A DNA stretch of 64,000 nucleotides from the NCBI GenBank assembly GCA_037349315.1, contig JBAIAC010000033.1:20726001-20790000 (forward strand). The letters run 5' to 3'. The number at the start of each line of letters is the position of its first letter. Within the stretch, counting starts at the first letter, position 1. This document shows positions 1 through 9,251 of this stretch, piece by piece. The notes beneath the pieces were generated by a model, which was not told the origin of the DNA, searched no databases, and saw nothing but the letters and a program-made list of their open reading frames with translations. The DNA comes from Chelydra serpentina (taxonomy: Eukaryota > Chordata > Testudines > Chelydridae). The position numbers were made by a program, and so were the translations under genes.

Positions 1-98
1 TCCTGCACCCCAATCCTCAATTTCATGAGCATTCATGGCCCGCCATACAATTTCCATACCATATGTGGCCCTCAGGCCAAAAAGTTTGCCCACCCCTG
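1..98. mobile_element. hAT-like DNA transposon, terminal fragment cut by window edge
   Basis: The segment ends in aaagtttgcccacccctg, a hAT-type terminal inverted repeat of the CAGGGGTG class read from the other strand. It is preceded by the GGCC-rich 'gtggccctcaggcc' block that commonly lies just inside such termini. The other end lies outside the window, so no target duplication can be tested. Confidence 0.65.
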
Positions 99-934
99 TG
101 CTAGACTGACTAGCTCCTACAAGATTCTCCTATTGTAGCACAACACCCCCAGAAGCTATGTTGTCTTGGCCATCCCTGCTGTACTAGTGCCAATTCCCGT
201 AGTGCTGGGCAGTGCAGTTCAAAAGCAATTTGCTAATAAAAGCATTTTTAATTGATTTTTCAAACAGATGTTAGCATTTAAGTGAAATCTCCAACAGGTC
301 GGGAGGAGAGCATGCTGTGCAGAGTGGCTGTTACACCCCAACACAGCAGAGACGTGAGTGCATGGAATTGCTATGCTCTTATGAAGGTGGGTGCATGCCC
401 CTTTCCTCTTCTGCCTCTTTACTCTCTTGCTCCCCTCCACAACCCAAAGCGCAAAGGATTTTAGAATCATTTGTGTCGGTTTTTCACACATTCACAAAGT
501 CGACACTTTTTTTTTCTTTTTAAAGAAAGGAACATGAGATTGCAAAACCACAAAGAACAGCAAGACAACTCAGGAGCTAATCCAATATTTGAATCCACTT
601 TTAGTTATTTTTTTGGACTACTTTAGGTTGTGAATTTTTAGAACTTTCAGTAAAAATGGCTCTCAAATGTTATTTTATTTACTTATTAATTTGGAGATGG
701 AGCATTACACCGGACTCCAATTCCACACTTGAGGATTGTTAATCTAGATCTTGATCCCAAGAGGTCCTGAGATCCAAGGAATGGATGTCAATGGGAGATA
801 CAGGTACTTAGTACATCCCAAGATCAGGCCCTTCACCTCAAAAGCTCAGGAAAATTTGCTTGGGTATTACTAATGTAAAAATGTAAAGCATAACTGGGCA
901 ATTCTACACTGACAGAGTTAGGAGGATAGGGTCT
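99..934. other. AT-rich sequence, nothing recognised
   Basis: Only short chance open frames are present. I see no splice-consistent coding segment, RNA gene or recognisable repeat family here. The same is true of 1031-1624 and 1819-2278, which flank the SINE. Confidence 0.5.
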
Positions 935-1030
935 GGCCCATGTCCAAGCAGTACCGCTGAGGAGACTCTACTTGGCCATAGTTGCTGAGGCGGAACTCGA
1001 GTGGACTCCTCCCACCCCAACCCCAAGCTC
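935..1030 (-). repeat. CpG-decayed 96-bp copy of the 2852-2947 exon segment
   Basis: These 96 bases align without gaps to 2852-2947, with about nine differences by eye (roughly 91% identity). Several differences replace CpG-containing triplets of the 2852 copy with TG/CA-type sequence (for example ccgag to ccaag, and tacgcgg to tacttgg). Flanks do not match on either side. It looks like a decayed partial copy of the candidate minus-strand first exon rather than part of a wider tandem duplication. Confidence 0.7.
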
Positions 1031-1624
1031 TAGACTAGATAACCTACGTGTAAAAGATCTTTTACATAGCTAATTAACATGATTGTATTTACAGAGGATA
1101 TGAGTAAGCAGTGACTATAATAACCAGTGGAAATAATGGAATATGCTACTTGCAACATGATTCCCTCTGTGCTGTCTTTTTGACCTAGATTGACATGCCA
1201 AGTATTGCGTACCATGTTCTGGTAGGTAGTGAAGTATTAATCTTTTTATACATATTTAATGTTCAACAATTCAGTAAGTGGGAGAACTTTTAAAATTGGG
1301 AGAAAGTTTACTGCCTACATTCTGCATGCAAATATTTGGTCTTGTTTTGTTAGAATTAGATTTGTGAATCTACTCCTAAAATTTTCAAGATTAATGTTTT
1401 ACAGTTTTAGGGAAAGTCATGCAATCTGAGACGCACAGATATTAATGGAACTCCACATGGGTATATGGTCCTTAAGTGCACAGTCCCACTGATCCGCATG
1501 AAAAGATTTCAGATTGCAGGATCAGGGCTCATATCTATCAACTGTTCAAAAGCCCTCTAAGCACTTTTGAGGAAGCCCTTTACTTGACTGCTAGATGAAT
1601 AAAAAATATAAATAATATAAATGT

Positions 1625-1818
1625 AGATATGCCAATCTCCTAGAACTGGAAGGACCTTAAAGGTCATCGAGTCCAGTCCCCTGCCTTCACTAGCAGGACC
1701 AAGTACTGTCCCCTGACAGATTTTTGCCCCAGATCCCTAAATGGCCCCCTCAAGGATTGAACTCACAACCCTGGGTTTAGCAGGCCAATGCTCAAACCAC
1801 TGAGCTATCCCTCCCCCC
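1625..1818 (-). mobile_element. tRNA-derived SINE with CR1-like tail (turtle Cry type)
   Basis: On the minus strand this reads as a tRNA-like head: A box tagctcagtgg and a B box around gagttcaatcc. A linker follows, then a tail containing the 'ggaaggacct...ggtca' block resembling CR1 3' ends. Two more copies are at 47660-47864 and 53111-53331. Turtles are known to carry tRNA-derived SINEs whose 3' end resembles CR1, so mobilisation by CR1 is expected. No clear target duplication was seen. Confidence 0.85.
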
Positions 1819-2278
1819 GATACATGTTGTCAGGTAGTTTAGGCCAGAAAATTAGATTTGTGTACACAACAATGGTTTAAAAAACCAAACTACTAAAAAG
1901 GTTAATGACTCTAAAAAGAAAAAAAAAAGTTCAGGGAAAAGTAATTCAGTCCAAACAAGTTACTGTAGAAATAAGGGAACCAGAAAGTGAAACTGGCTAA
2001 CTTGTATATTTATCCAAATTGCATGAGGTGCCAAAAATAAATAATACAATAAGTGATAGAAAGTTAACGTTGTTTTGGTTTTTAATCACTGAAGTGACAA
2101 TACAAGGCCACTCTAATTTTTGGTTTCTAACCAGTTTCCTTTTGATATAGCTGTGGGCACCCTAAGTCCATCAGAATAGTCACCACACCATGACAGCTCC
2201 CAAAACTATGAATCTGCATGCTTCCACCAGCATGAAACATTCATAATGCTTGTTAAACTATCAAAATAAAATCATAAC

Positions 2279-2480
2279 TTGTGTTTCGACAGTACACTTC
2301 ACCTGAAGCTCTTACAGTGCTTTACAGATATTAAGCCTCCTGATCAGGTGCCTAGAGCCATTTTGCCTACTGGTAAACTGAGGCTGAAGAGGATAAGTAA
2401 CAAGGTCACACAAGCAAGTTACTGGCAGTCAGGAACAGGACCCCCCAGCCCTGGATACCAGTCTCCTGCTCTAACCAATA
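2279..2480 (-). repeat. MIR-like CORE-SINE, antisense
   Basis: The stretch has the antisense order of a MIR-type SINE: 'cagtgctttacagat', then 'tactggtaaactgaggct', then 'aagtaacaaggtcacacaagcaagttactggcag', ending in a block like the tRNA-related head. Similar copies lie at 17870-18080, 45371-45545 and 61395-61610. It is old and diverged, and sits immediately upstream of the CpG island. Confidence 0.65.
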
Positions 2481-2559
2481 CCCCCACCATCCCCCTCCTG
2501 TCCTGCAGGGCCTCCAGCCATTCTCTCCTCCTGTCCCCCATCCGCCCTCACTGAGCCCC

Positions 2560-3250
2560 TCTCCCTCACCAGCCCGCACGACTGTCCTGCACAGCCCGGC
2601 CTGGGCAGCGCCCGATCTCGGATCGCCTCAGGAGTCCGGGTGGGCGATGGGCTACTCCCCGCCCCCAGCCAGGACCTGCCCCCGGCTGCCGAGCAGGGAG
2701 CCCTGCCAGCCGAGCCCGAGCGGCTCTACGGCCGGAGGAAGAGGCCGTCTCCCAGCCGGGCCTCTCACTCCCTTTCTGCCCCCGAGCCCGGCGGCCGGGC
2801 CCGTACTCACCGCCGAGGGGACTCGCTGCCTCAGGCTGCCGGCCCGGGGCAGGCCCATGTCCGAGCAGTACAGCTGAGGAGACTCTACGCGGCCATAACT
2901 GCTGAGGCGGAACTCGAGTGGGCTCCTCCCACCCCGCCCCCAAGCTCCCCCCGCGAGGGCGGGCGCTCTCCTGCCGCCTCGCCGGGGTACGTCCCCCTGG
3001 GGCGGGGAGACGCTCCCGGGCTAAGCTGGGGGCAGGTGAACCCGCCAGGTAGGGGGTCGGGACCCCGGGATGCGAACCTAGTCCGGGTGCGCTGAGCCGG
3101 AGAGCGCAGGAGTCAGGCGGCCTGGGCTCTGCGCCAGGCTGTGGGAAGGCGTGTGGCGGAGTGAGTCAGGCTCTAGCCCAACGATCCGGGCCTCCCTCGT
3201 CGCAGGCCGTAGGAAGGAGCGTGATCAGAACGGGGCACTAGGGCTCGGGA
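2560..3250. promoter_or_regulatory. CpG island, probable promoter of a divergent minus-strand gene
   Basis: The region is strongly GC-rich and dense in CpG, unlike the AT-rich flanks, and has no tandem structure that would explain it. It contains a near-ideal minus-strand splice donor at 2809-2810 (minus-strand reading cggcg/gtgagtac). In other amniotes GABPB1 and USP8 lie head to head, so a USP8 first exon is the natural candidate. That identification rests on remembered gene order, not on sequence I can match. The overlapping open frames of 60-150 codons are typical of GC-rich DNA and are not proposed as genes. Confidence 0.6.
2811..2990 (-). other. candidate non-coding first exon of the divergent gene (5' end approximate)
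   Basis: On the minus strand the sequence ends at 2811 before gtgagtac, which fits the donor consensus almost perfectly. It contains the 96-bp segment that recurs at 935-1030. The transcription start is not visible, so the upstream limit near 2990 is a guess. USP8 is possible from conserved gene order in amniotes, but no coding exon of it lies in the window. Confidence 0.4.
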
Positions 3251-3720
3251 GTCCAGACCGGGGGTGCATGTTTGCACTGCACGCTAAGGTGTCCATGACT
3301 CAGATTTGAACGCAAAGCCCGCTTCTGTCCGCACACAAATCAGGCCGACTTGGCTTAGGAAGCGAAGCCCTCAGGACCCTGCTAGAGGAGTGGGTCAGAG
3401 CCTGAGTCCAATTGTGACTCAAGTCTGAACCTTGTCATTTTTCAGTGTGGACACCGCTCAGGCCACAGACTTGAGTCAGCAATATGGAGGTGTTAGCACA
3501 GCGGTGAGACCCACGTCTAGCAATTGTAAACCATTTGCAATGCACTGTGGACACATGAGCATTGGCTTGTAAAGACCAAGTCCACAAGCCCAGGTCACGC
3601 AGACCTGGGCACAATGTGCAGTGTAGACATATAGAGGGAGTTCGGTCAGAGCTTGTCACTAGGAGTCAGGATACTTTGACTGTATTGCCAACATGGACTT
3701 CTGAATTACAGTACAGAGAA
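3251..3720. other. low-copy-looking stretch, possible degenerate MITE
   Basis: A loose inverted match links gcatgtttgcactgcacgc near 3267 with gggcacaatgtgcagtgtag near 3608, as in the amniote 'tgtagacata' MITEs. The pairing is weak and no target duplication is evident. Confidence 0.25.
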
Positions 3721-3732
3721 CATCACTTCTTG

Positions 3733-3955
3733 TATCAGAGGGGTAGCCGTGTTAGTCTGGATCTGTAGAAGCGACAAAGGGTCCTGTGGCACCTTATAGA
3801 CTAACAGAGGTATTGAAGCATAAGCTTTCGTGGGTGAATACCCACTTCTTCGGATGCAACCACTGCTTGCATCCGAAGAAATGGGTATTCACCCACGAAA
3901 GCTTATGCTTCAATACCTCTGTTAGTCTATAAGGTGCCACAGGACCCTTTGTCAC
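3733..3955. mobile_element. Penelope-like element terminus, palindromic dimer (copy 1)
   Basis: An entry sequence 'gtagccgtgttagtctg' leads into a left arm at 3773-3859. After a 7-base centre it is followed by its reverse complement at 3867-3953, with a single mismatch seen. The arms contain 'gtggcacctta', 'agactaacag' and 'aagctttcgtggg', the hallmarks of the repeat at the end of the GIY-YIG-coding element at 26091-27062. Flanks 3721-3732 and 3956-3967 match at 10 of 12 positions and may be a decayed target duplication. Assignment to a PLE is by homology to that copy. Confidence 0.75.
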
Positions 3956-3967
3956 TATTACTACTTG

Positions 3968-4690
3968 TGTGACCGTTTATATAAGCAACAATTCTGTTTC
4001 ACGCCTGCTGCTCTAGCACAGCTGCCTGAGCCTGCTCATGCTTGTGGTCTGTCACTGATGCTGCAATTGTTGCGGGGGGGGAATTAGTAGACCACCTCAA
4101 GACAAGTCAGCTACCACAAATTGGATTCTTTGGGCTAGCTTTTCACCCATGAGAATACATTTAGTGCAACTGAGAAGGTGTGAGGGCAAAGGTCATTTTA
4201 TGCCTTATGCCACCTTTGTACTCCCTGATTTGGTTGGCAACCCAGGATTGCCAGAGCACTCTGGTCATGCTCTCTTTGTCCTAGGTATCCCCATTAAACT
4301 ACAGATGAAAGGAGGGGTTGCCATAGAACCATTATGCCAGTTCTGCACCATTCAGGGGTTCCTCTTCAAAGGTGGAATCCCTAGATAGCTATTTCACCGG
4401 GTTTTCCAGCTGCTTATGTCCCCAGAGCAAAATTGCTAAAAGACTGCTCTAAAATTAGAGAATAATTATTTTTTTAATGTTATTTTTGTATTCCTCTGTC
4501 TGTAAAGCCAGGTTCCCTCAGTACCAGGAGTCTAGTTAAATATAACTGATGTATTTTTTTTAAAACTTCAAAACATTACCTGAAATAGTTTTTACTTATA
4601 TAAAAACATCACAGCTTTAAAGTTCAATATCTCAAGGCCTTCCAGGGCTAGAAGCAAGTTTGTTGTATCCCACTGAAAAGCTATGAAAAG
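3968..4690. other. unique-looking sequence, nothing recognised
   Basis: AT-rich sequence without a supported gene. A 79-codon open frame at 4149-4388 has no recognisable domain and is probably chance. Confidence 0.4.
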
Positions 4691-5060
4691 AGAAGTTTAC
4701 TAACCCTGTGCAGTAACTGAGGTTCTTCGAGATGTGTGTCCCTGTGGGTGCTCCACTTCAGGTGTCGGTGTGACCTGGCGCCATCCATTGGAGATTTTCG
4801 GTAGCAGTGCCCGGTGGGACGTGTGTGCGCAATTGGTGTCTCATGGCATCATTGGAGTCTGTTTGGCGCGCGTGCATTACGACCCCCTCAATTCCATCTC
4901 CACCATAGAGTCCTTTAAGTTGAACTTCAAAGTAGAGGGGAGGAGGGTGGGTAGTGGAGCACCCACAGGGACACACATCTCGAAGAACCTCAGTTACTGC
5001 ACGGGGTGAGTAACCTTCTCTTCTTCGAGTGGTGTCCCTGTGGGTGCTCCACTTCAGGTG
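4691..5060 (-). repeat. DIRS compound 3' terminus: hairpin plus internal complementary region
   Basis: Bases 4691-4757 and 4953-5019 are inverted copies of each other (both contain the ttcttcgagatgtg or cacatctcgaagaa core). The 41 bases at 5020-5060 are by eye an exact reverse complement of 8959-8999 at the other end of the element. The spacer 4758-4900 is an inverted copy of the other terminal repeat (about 8835-8958). This combination of inverted terminal repeats and extra complementary segments is the expected DIRS layout and is thought to allow circular replication intermediates. Confidence 0.8.
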
Positions 5061-5078
5061 ACTGTAGAGCAGTACCCT

Positions 5079-5498
5079 CTATGGTTGGGAGGACTTTGGA
5101 GTTTCAGGTTTGGCAGTGGCAGACAGTACTGTATGGCCTACTATAGTGTCTACTCTGGCGTCTTGTATGATGGCATAGTGTTTGGCAAACGTATGGTCTG
5201 AAGACCATGTAGTGGCTTTGCATATGTCAATAATGGGTATGTTGTGTAGGAACGGTACTGATATTGACATCGCTCGAGTGGAATGAATTCTGATACCATC
5301 AGGAGGTTCAACGTTATGGATCTGGTAGCAGGACCTAATACAGTCGAAGATCCACTTGGAGAGCCACTGTTGCGAAATAGCAGCTCCTTTGGAGTGTTCT
5401 GCAGTAGATACGAAGAATCTAGGTGATTTACTAAATGATTTTGTTCTGTCCAAGTAGAAGGCAATTGCCCTTCTAATGTCAAGGGTATAAAGTGCCAC
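5079..5498 (-). pseudogene. DIRS tyrosine recombinase, C-terminal remnant
   Basis: Overlapping minus-strand frames read YTLDIRRAIAFYLDRTKSF, then a conserved ICKATTWSSDHTFAKHYAI stretch near the end. The ATTWSS..TF..HYA pattern corresponds to the C-terminal catalytic block (His/Trp and nucleophile Tyr region) of DIRS recombinases. The frame 5079-5498 is 139 codons long, much shorter than a complete recombinase. The N-terminal core-binding part and the first catalytic arginine appear lost with the 5498/5546 deletion. The homologous region of the sister element is 53968-54342. Confidence 0.7.
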
Positions 5499-5545
5499 TT
5501 CCTATGGGTTTTTGTGGGGTTTGGGGTAAAAAATGGGGAGGTGTA

Positions 5546-6230
5546 TCAGCTGGTTAAGATGGAAAGAGGACACCACCTTTGGGAGAAATTTAGGGTGGGG
5601 TCGCATCGTGATCTTGTCGTTAAAGAAATTAGTGTACGGGGGGGTTGGCCATGAGTGCACTTATTTCCCCGACCAGTCTGGCTGACATGTCGGCCCTTGA
5701 TGAGGCAGTCATCCAGGTATGGGAAAAATATGATCCCTTGTTTGCCCAGGTGGGCCACCACCACCGCGAGAGTCTTGGAAAACACCCAGGGTGTGGTGGA
5801 GAGACCGAAAGGGAGCACTCTTTATTGGAAGTGGTCGTGTCCCACTGTGAACAGTAGGAATCGCCTGTGTGCTGAGTGTATTGAGATATGGACGTCTCTC
5901 TTGGAAGTCGAGGGCAGAGAACCAGTCCCCTCGTTTCAGCGCCAGTATTATCGTGTGCAACGTGACCATTCTGAATTTTTGGGAGCGGACTAATTTGTTG
6001 AGTCGTCGCAGGTCTAGAATGGGTCTCCATTCTCCGCTTTTCTTCTGGGTCAAGCAATAGTGGGAGTAAAATCCCTTCCCTCTGTGTTGTGTTGGAACTT
6101 GTTCCACTGCAGCGAAGAGAAGTAGGTGAGTTACTTCTTCCCGAAGTAGGTGTTCGTGAGAGGGGTTCCTGAAGAGGGACGGGGAAGGGTAGGGGGGCAT
6201 GAAATAGCCTGACTGCACTATTTCCAGGAC
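5546..6230 (-). pseudogene. DIRS reverse transcriptase, frameshifted
   Basis: Minus-strand frame 6218-5709 carries the RT motifs LDLRRLNKLV and FSALDFQ, where the Asp is the first catalytic residue. The frame then shifts. The downstream motifs MLPFGLSTTPWVF and YLDDCLIKG (the YxDD catalytic box) are read in frame 5818-5546. A third frame (6297-5629) is a shadow. Both catalytic blocks persist but no single frame joins them, so the gene is dead. It follows the gag frame, and the sequence jumps directly to recombinase on its 3' side. Confidence 0.8.
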
Positions 6231-6540
6231 CCAGCAATCCTGTGTGATGTTTTACCAAATGTGGTGGAAGCGTTGGAGGTGATGGCCAAAAGGGCAAGTA
6301 GGCGCTGGTGGTAAGGAGTGGTCACTCAGACCTTCAACCAAGACTTCAAAATTGCGGTTTGTTGCCCGATGGGTGGGACGTAGATTGTTCCGACTGGGTT
6401 TGTCGACGTCTGTTAGGCCTGCCATGAGACCTCCCAGGGTAGTACTGCTTGGACTAATGGCAGTTGTATTGCTACGGGCGAGACCTCTGGTAAGGCTGGT
6501 ATCTCTTTCTCTTGGAAGGAGAGGTGTAGATCCCTAGTGT

Positions 6541-7125
6541 TCAGAGGGTACCCCTGGAATCTTTCATCATGTCAAGGACTTCATCAGTTTTCCCCGAAAA
6601 CAGTTTGTCTTTGTCGAACGGTAAATCCTCCACTTTGGTCTGCAGCTCTTTAGGGATGCCAGATGAGGAGAGCCAGGCGGCCCTATGCATCACCACCGCA
6701 GTAGCTGTGGTGTGAGCTGTTGTGTCGGCCATGTCCAGAGATGCTTGAAGTGCCATTCTGGATACTAGCTGTCCCTCTACCAGGACTGATTTAAAATCTG
6801 CTCTTCGGTCCTCTGGGATGTGGAAGGTAAATTCAAAAAGTTTGTTGTAATTATCAAAGTCATAGCTAGCGAGAAGAGCGGTATAGTTGGCAATTCTAAA
6901 TTGGACAGCAGAGGATGTGTAAACCTTGCGATTTAAGAGGTCAAGGCGTTTGAGGTCATTTTCCTGGGGTGTGGACTGGTAATGAGGTTGTTTAGCCCTA
7001 TGCTTAGCTGCTTCAACCACGAGGGAATTGGGCTGTGGGGTGTGAGAATAAAAAGTCCATGCCCTTACCTGGGACATAATATTTCTGGTCAGCCCTTTTA
7101 CAGTTGGCAGGATGGTGGCTGGTGT
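6541..7125 (-). pseudogene. DIRS gag-like protein, C-terminal part
   Basis: The minus-strand frame contains NRKVYTSSAVQFRIANYTAL, which matches in layout the GRKVYSMASLQFQVSNHQAL stretch of the 49-54 kb element. Later it has KVEDLPFDKDKLFSGKTDE, matching 'IQDLPFEGAGLFSKLTD' there. No enzymatic motif is expected: in DIRS elements this ORF is the presumed structural, Gag-like protein. The frame reads on into the nested insertion at 7126, so the part up to 7248 is not gag. Confidence 0.7.
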
Positions 7126-7541
7126 AATAGGCGCCGACTCTGTGAGTGCTCTGGGGCTGGAGCACCCACAGGGAAAAATGACAGCCAAGCTCCCCTCACC
7201 CCCGCCTCCCATCCTCCTCCCCCTCCCCTGAACATGCTGCGTCCCCACTCCTCCACCTACCTCCCAGCGCTTGCTGCCCAGCTGCCGCGAAACAGCTGTT
7301 TGGCATCATTAGCATGCTCCAGGGGGTAGGGGGGAGGAGCGGGAATGTGGCATGCTCGGGAAGAGGCGGGGATTTGGGGAAGGAGTTGGAATAGGGGCAG
7401 GGAGGGGGCAGAGTTGGGGCGGGGACTTTGGGGGAGGGGTTGGAATGGGGGCGAGGAAGGGGTGGGGCCTCATGGAAGGGGCGGTGCCGGGGGCAGAGGG
7501 GGGTCGAGCATCCATGGCAAAGAGGGGAAGTCGGCGCCTAT
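7126..7541. mobile_element. non-autonomous DNA element nested in DIRS gag
   Basis: Termini are inverted (aataggcgccgac at the left, gtcggcgcctat at the right). The element is flanked by the 9-bp direct repeat ggctggtgt at 7117-7125 and 7542-7550. The interior is G-rich on the + strand with repeated ggggaaggagttgg-like motifs. It splits the gag frame, so it inserted after the DIRS copy. A 9-bp duplication is compatible with MULE-type or imprecise hAT insertion; the superfamily is not settled. Confidence 0.75.
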
Positions 7542-8465
7542 GGCTGGTGTCTGCCAGATAGTGTCATCCGGTTCTAATATGGCGTTGTTTATGGGGAGTG
7601 CAATCTTTGAGGACGCCAAGGGTTGGAGGATCTTCAAGAATTCATGTTGATTCTCTTGTACTTCCTCCAATGGAATGTCCTGGCTGATTGCAATCCTCTT
7701 AAATAATTCCTGAAATTGCTTGAAGTCGTCTACCATAGTTGGTTGGGGTGGCATGACGGTTTCATTAGGCGAAGAAGAGTTGTGTTCGGGTGACTCCATG
7801 TCAGGTGCAGGCTCTTCCTCCACTTCCTCATGTGGATCCTCAAGGGCTCTAGATGCGGGTGGCATTGGGGATCCAGGTGGAGAGCGGATCTGCACTCTAT
7901 GGGGTGAGGAGGTGCGGGAGTAGTGGGCCTTATAGGGTGCCCATGGGTCCCAAGGTGCCCATTGCATGGGGTATTGTAGTTGAGGTCCCATCCATGGTGG
8001 AGCAAACCATGGGAATTGGGGTTGGTCCTTGTGATGCATATTCCTGTGAGGTGGTCTTTGTTGTGGTGGAGGAGAGTCAGGCGGAGAAAAGACTGCGTCT
8101 CCGTGGTCATCATCATCACTGCCCATGAAGACAGAGTGTTCAGTAGGAGAGGATGTCTGGATCAAGGGTGAGCCCTCAGTACTGAGTAGAGGCGAATCCA
8201 GCACCGGGGCCACTGAGATGTCTTGATGCTTTAGAAATTGCATCTGTGCCAGAAGGTGCAGCACTGAGGATTTAGCATCAGAAGTCATTGGTTTAAGCAT
8301 TTTGCCTTTGGTCTTGGCTGGTGCTGGTGGTCCCATGATGGTGCCATAAGCCGGTGCCAGATGGTGTGTCAGTGCCGGTGGAGTCGCTGGTGCCAACGGC
8401 ATTGTCGGTGTCGGGGCTATGTGTGCGGATGGTGCCTTCGTTGCCGAGGGAGGAGACCTAGCCAT
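7542..8465 (-). pseudogene. DIRS gag-like protein, N-terminal and middle part
   Basis: A minus-strand frame of about 330 codons runs from 8465 into the insertion boundary at 7542 (its apparent end at 7470 lies inside the insert). It is rich in Pro, Ser and Thr, with an acidic HEEVEEEPAPDMESPE stretch and a FKQFQELFKRIAISQ segment. I recognise it as gag-like only by its position before RT and by the downstream part. A short frame at 8458-8704 continues upstream with lysine/arginine-rich sequence (EKRKRASTSPHREPGKKKR). Confidence 0.55.
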
Positions 8466-8834
8466 GATGCGGTCTTGACTCCTTACTTTTCTGCACCATA
8501 TGCCCGGTGCTGGAAATGTCGCAGGTGCTGACCCTTGAGGCAGTTGGCACCGCTGGCAAGGACCTCATTGGGAACCGTTTCTTTTTGCCCGGTTCCCTGT
8601 GTGGGGAGGTTGAGGCTCTCTTCCTCTTCTCGTGAGAGGGTGGAGCCATGCTCTTGGTCAGTTCCGACCTGGTCAGAGAGCACCTGGAGAGCAACTATAT
8701 GCAACTATTTAAAGGTAAGGTAGTAACGGGGGAATTTTTATCTAACTAAAACTAATTTTCTCTCAAAATAGAGGAAGAGGTTAAGCACTGCCCCGAGTTC
8801 CGTCTTCAACTCAGGACGGTTGAGAAGGAACTGA

Positions 8835-9003
8835 GGGGGTCGGAACATGCACTCACCAAACAGACTCCAATGATGCCGCGAGACACCAACTGTGCACACG
8901 CATCCCGACCGGGCACTGCTACCGAAGATCTCCGATCAATGGCACTGGGATGCACCAACACCTGAAGTGGAGCACCCACAGGGACACCACTCGAAGAAGA
9001 ACT
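8835..9003 (-). repeat. DIRS 5' inverted terminal repeat
   Basis: Reverse-complemented, this matches 4735-4900 along most of its length, including cggtagcagtgcccggt and ggcatcattggagtctgttt. Its outer 41 bases (8959-8999) exactly match the reverse complement of 5020-5060. The outer boundary near 9003 is taken from where the match stops. Confidence 0.75.
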
Positions 9004-9251
9004 CTCCTTTCCAATAATATAAAACTTGCATTTCTATGCCTGATGGATCCTGAGTACTGAACCTTAAATTTGTCACTGGTACAAGACTGAATATTGCTTG
9101 CCTTGGACCAGTGTGATTGGTGGGGACAAATTAGGTGGGAAATTCCACATTTGGGGAGAAAAAGGAAACACTGCTTTGGTTGGTTATTTAAAGAAAAAAG
9201 CCAGTTTGAGCTGCATATAGCATTGGAAGGTTAGTGCCAGTTGAGATAGAT

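Larger units (their letters stand above)
4691..9003 (-). mobile_element. DIRS-type YR retrotransposon, internally deleted, minus strand
   Basis: From right to left the element has a terminal repeat (about 8835-9003), a gag-like frame (8465 to 6541, interrupted), reverse transcriptase (about 6230 to 5546), the tail of a tyrosine recombinase (5498-5079) and a compound inverted terminus (5060-4691). Order and inverted termini fit DIRS elements, which use a tyrosine recombinase instead of an integrase. It is about 4.3 kb including a 416-bp insert, against about 5.6 kb for the sister copy at 49135-54705. RNase H and the N-terminal recombinase part are missing between 5546 and 5498. Frameshifts in RT make it non-autonomous. 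Confidence 0.85.

Noticed and set aside
1625..1818. tRNA gene
   Set aside because: A and B box-like sequences are present, but they are joined to a CR1-like tail and repeated at 47660 and 53111, so this is a SINE.
2566..3095. Overlapping open frames of 68-151 codons on both strands
   Set aside because: They sit in a CpG island where stops are rare. Composition is Pro/Gly/Arg-rich and no frame is like a known protein.
3773..3953. Palindromes considered as CRISPR-like or hairpin terminators
   Set aside because: The host is a vertebrate, and the arms match the terminal repeat of a PLE present elsewhere in the window.
5645..5993. Plus-strand frames opposite DIRS RT
   Set aside because: They are shadows of the minus-strand RT and recombinase, which carry the recognisable motifs.
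7309..7650. Gly- or Pro-rich frames on both strands
   Set aside because: They lie inside the G-rich DNA element nested in DIRS and reflect its composition.
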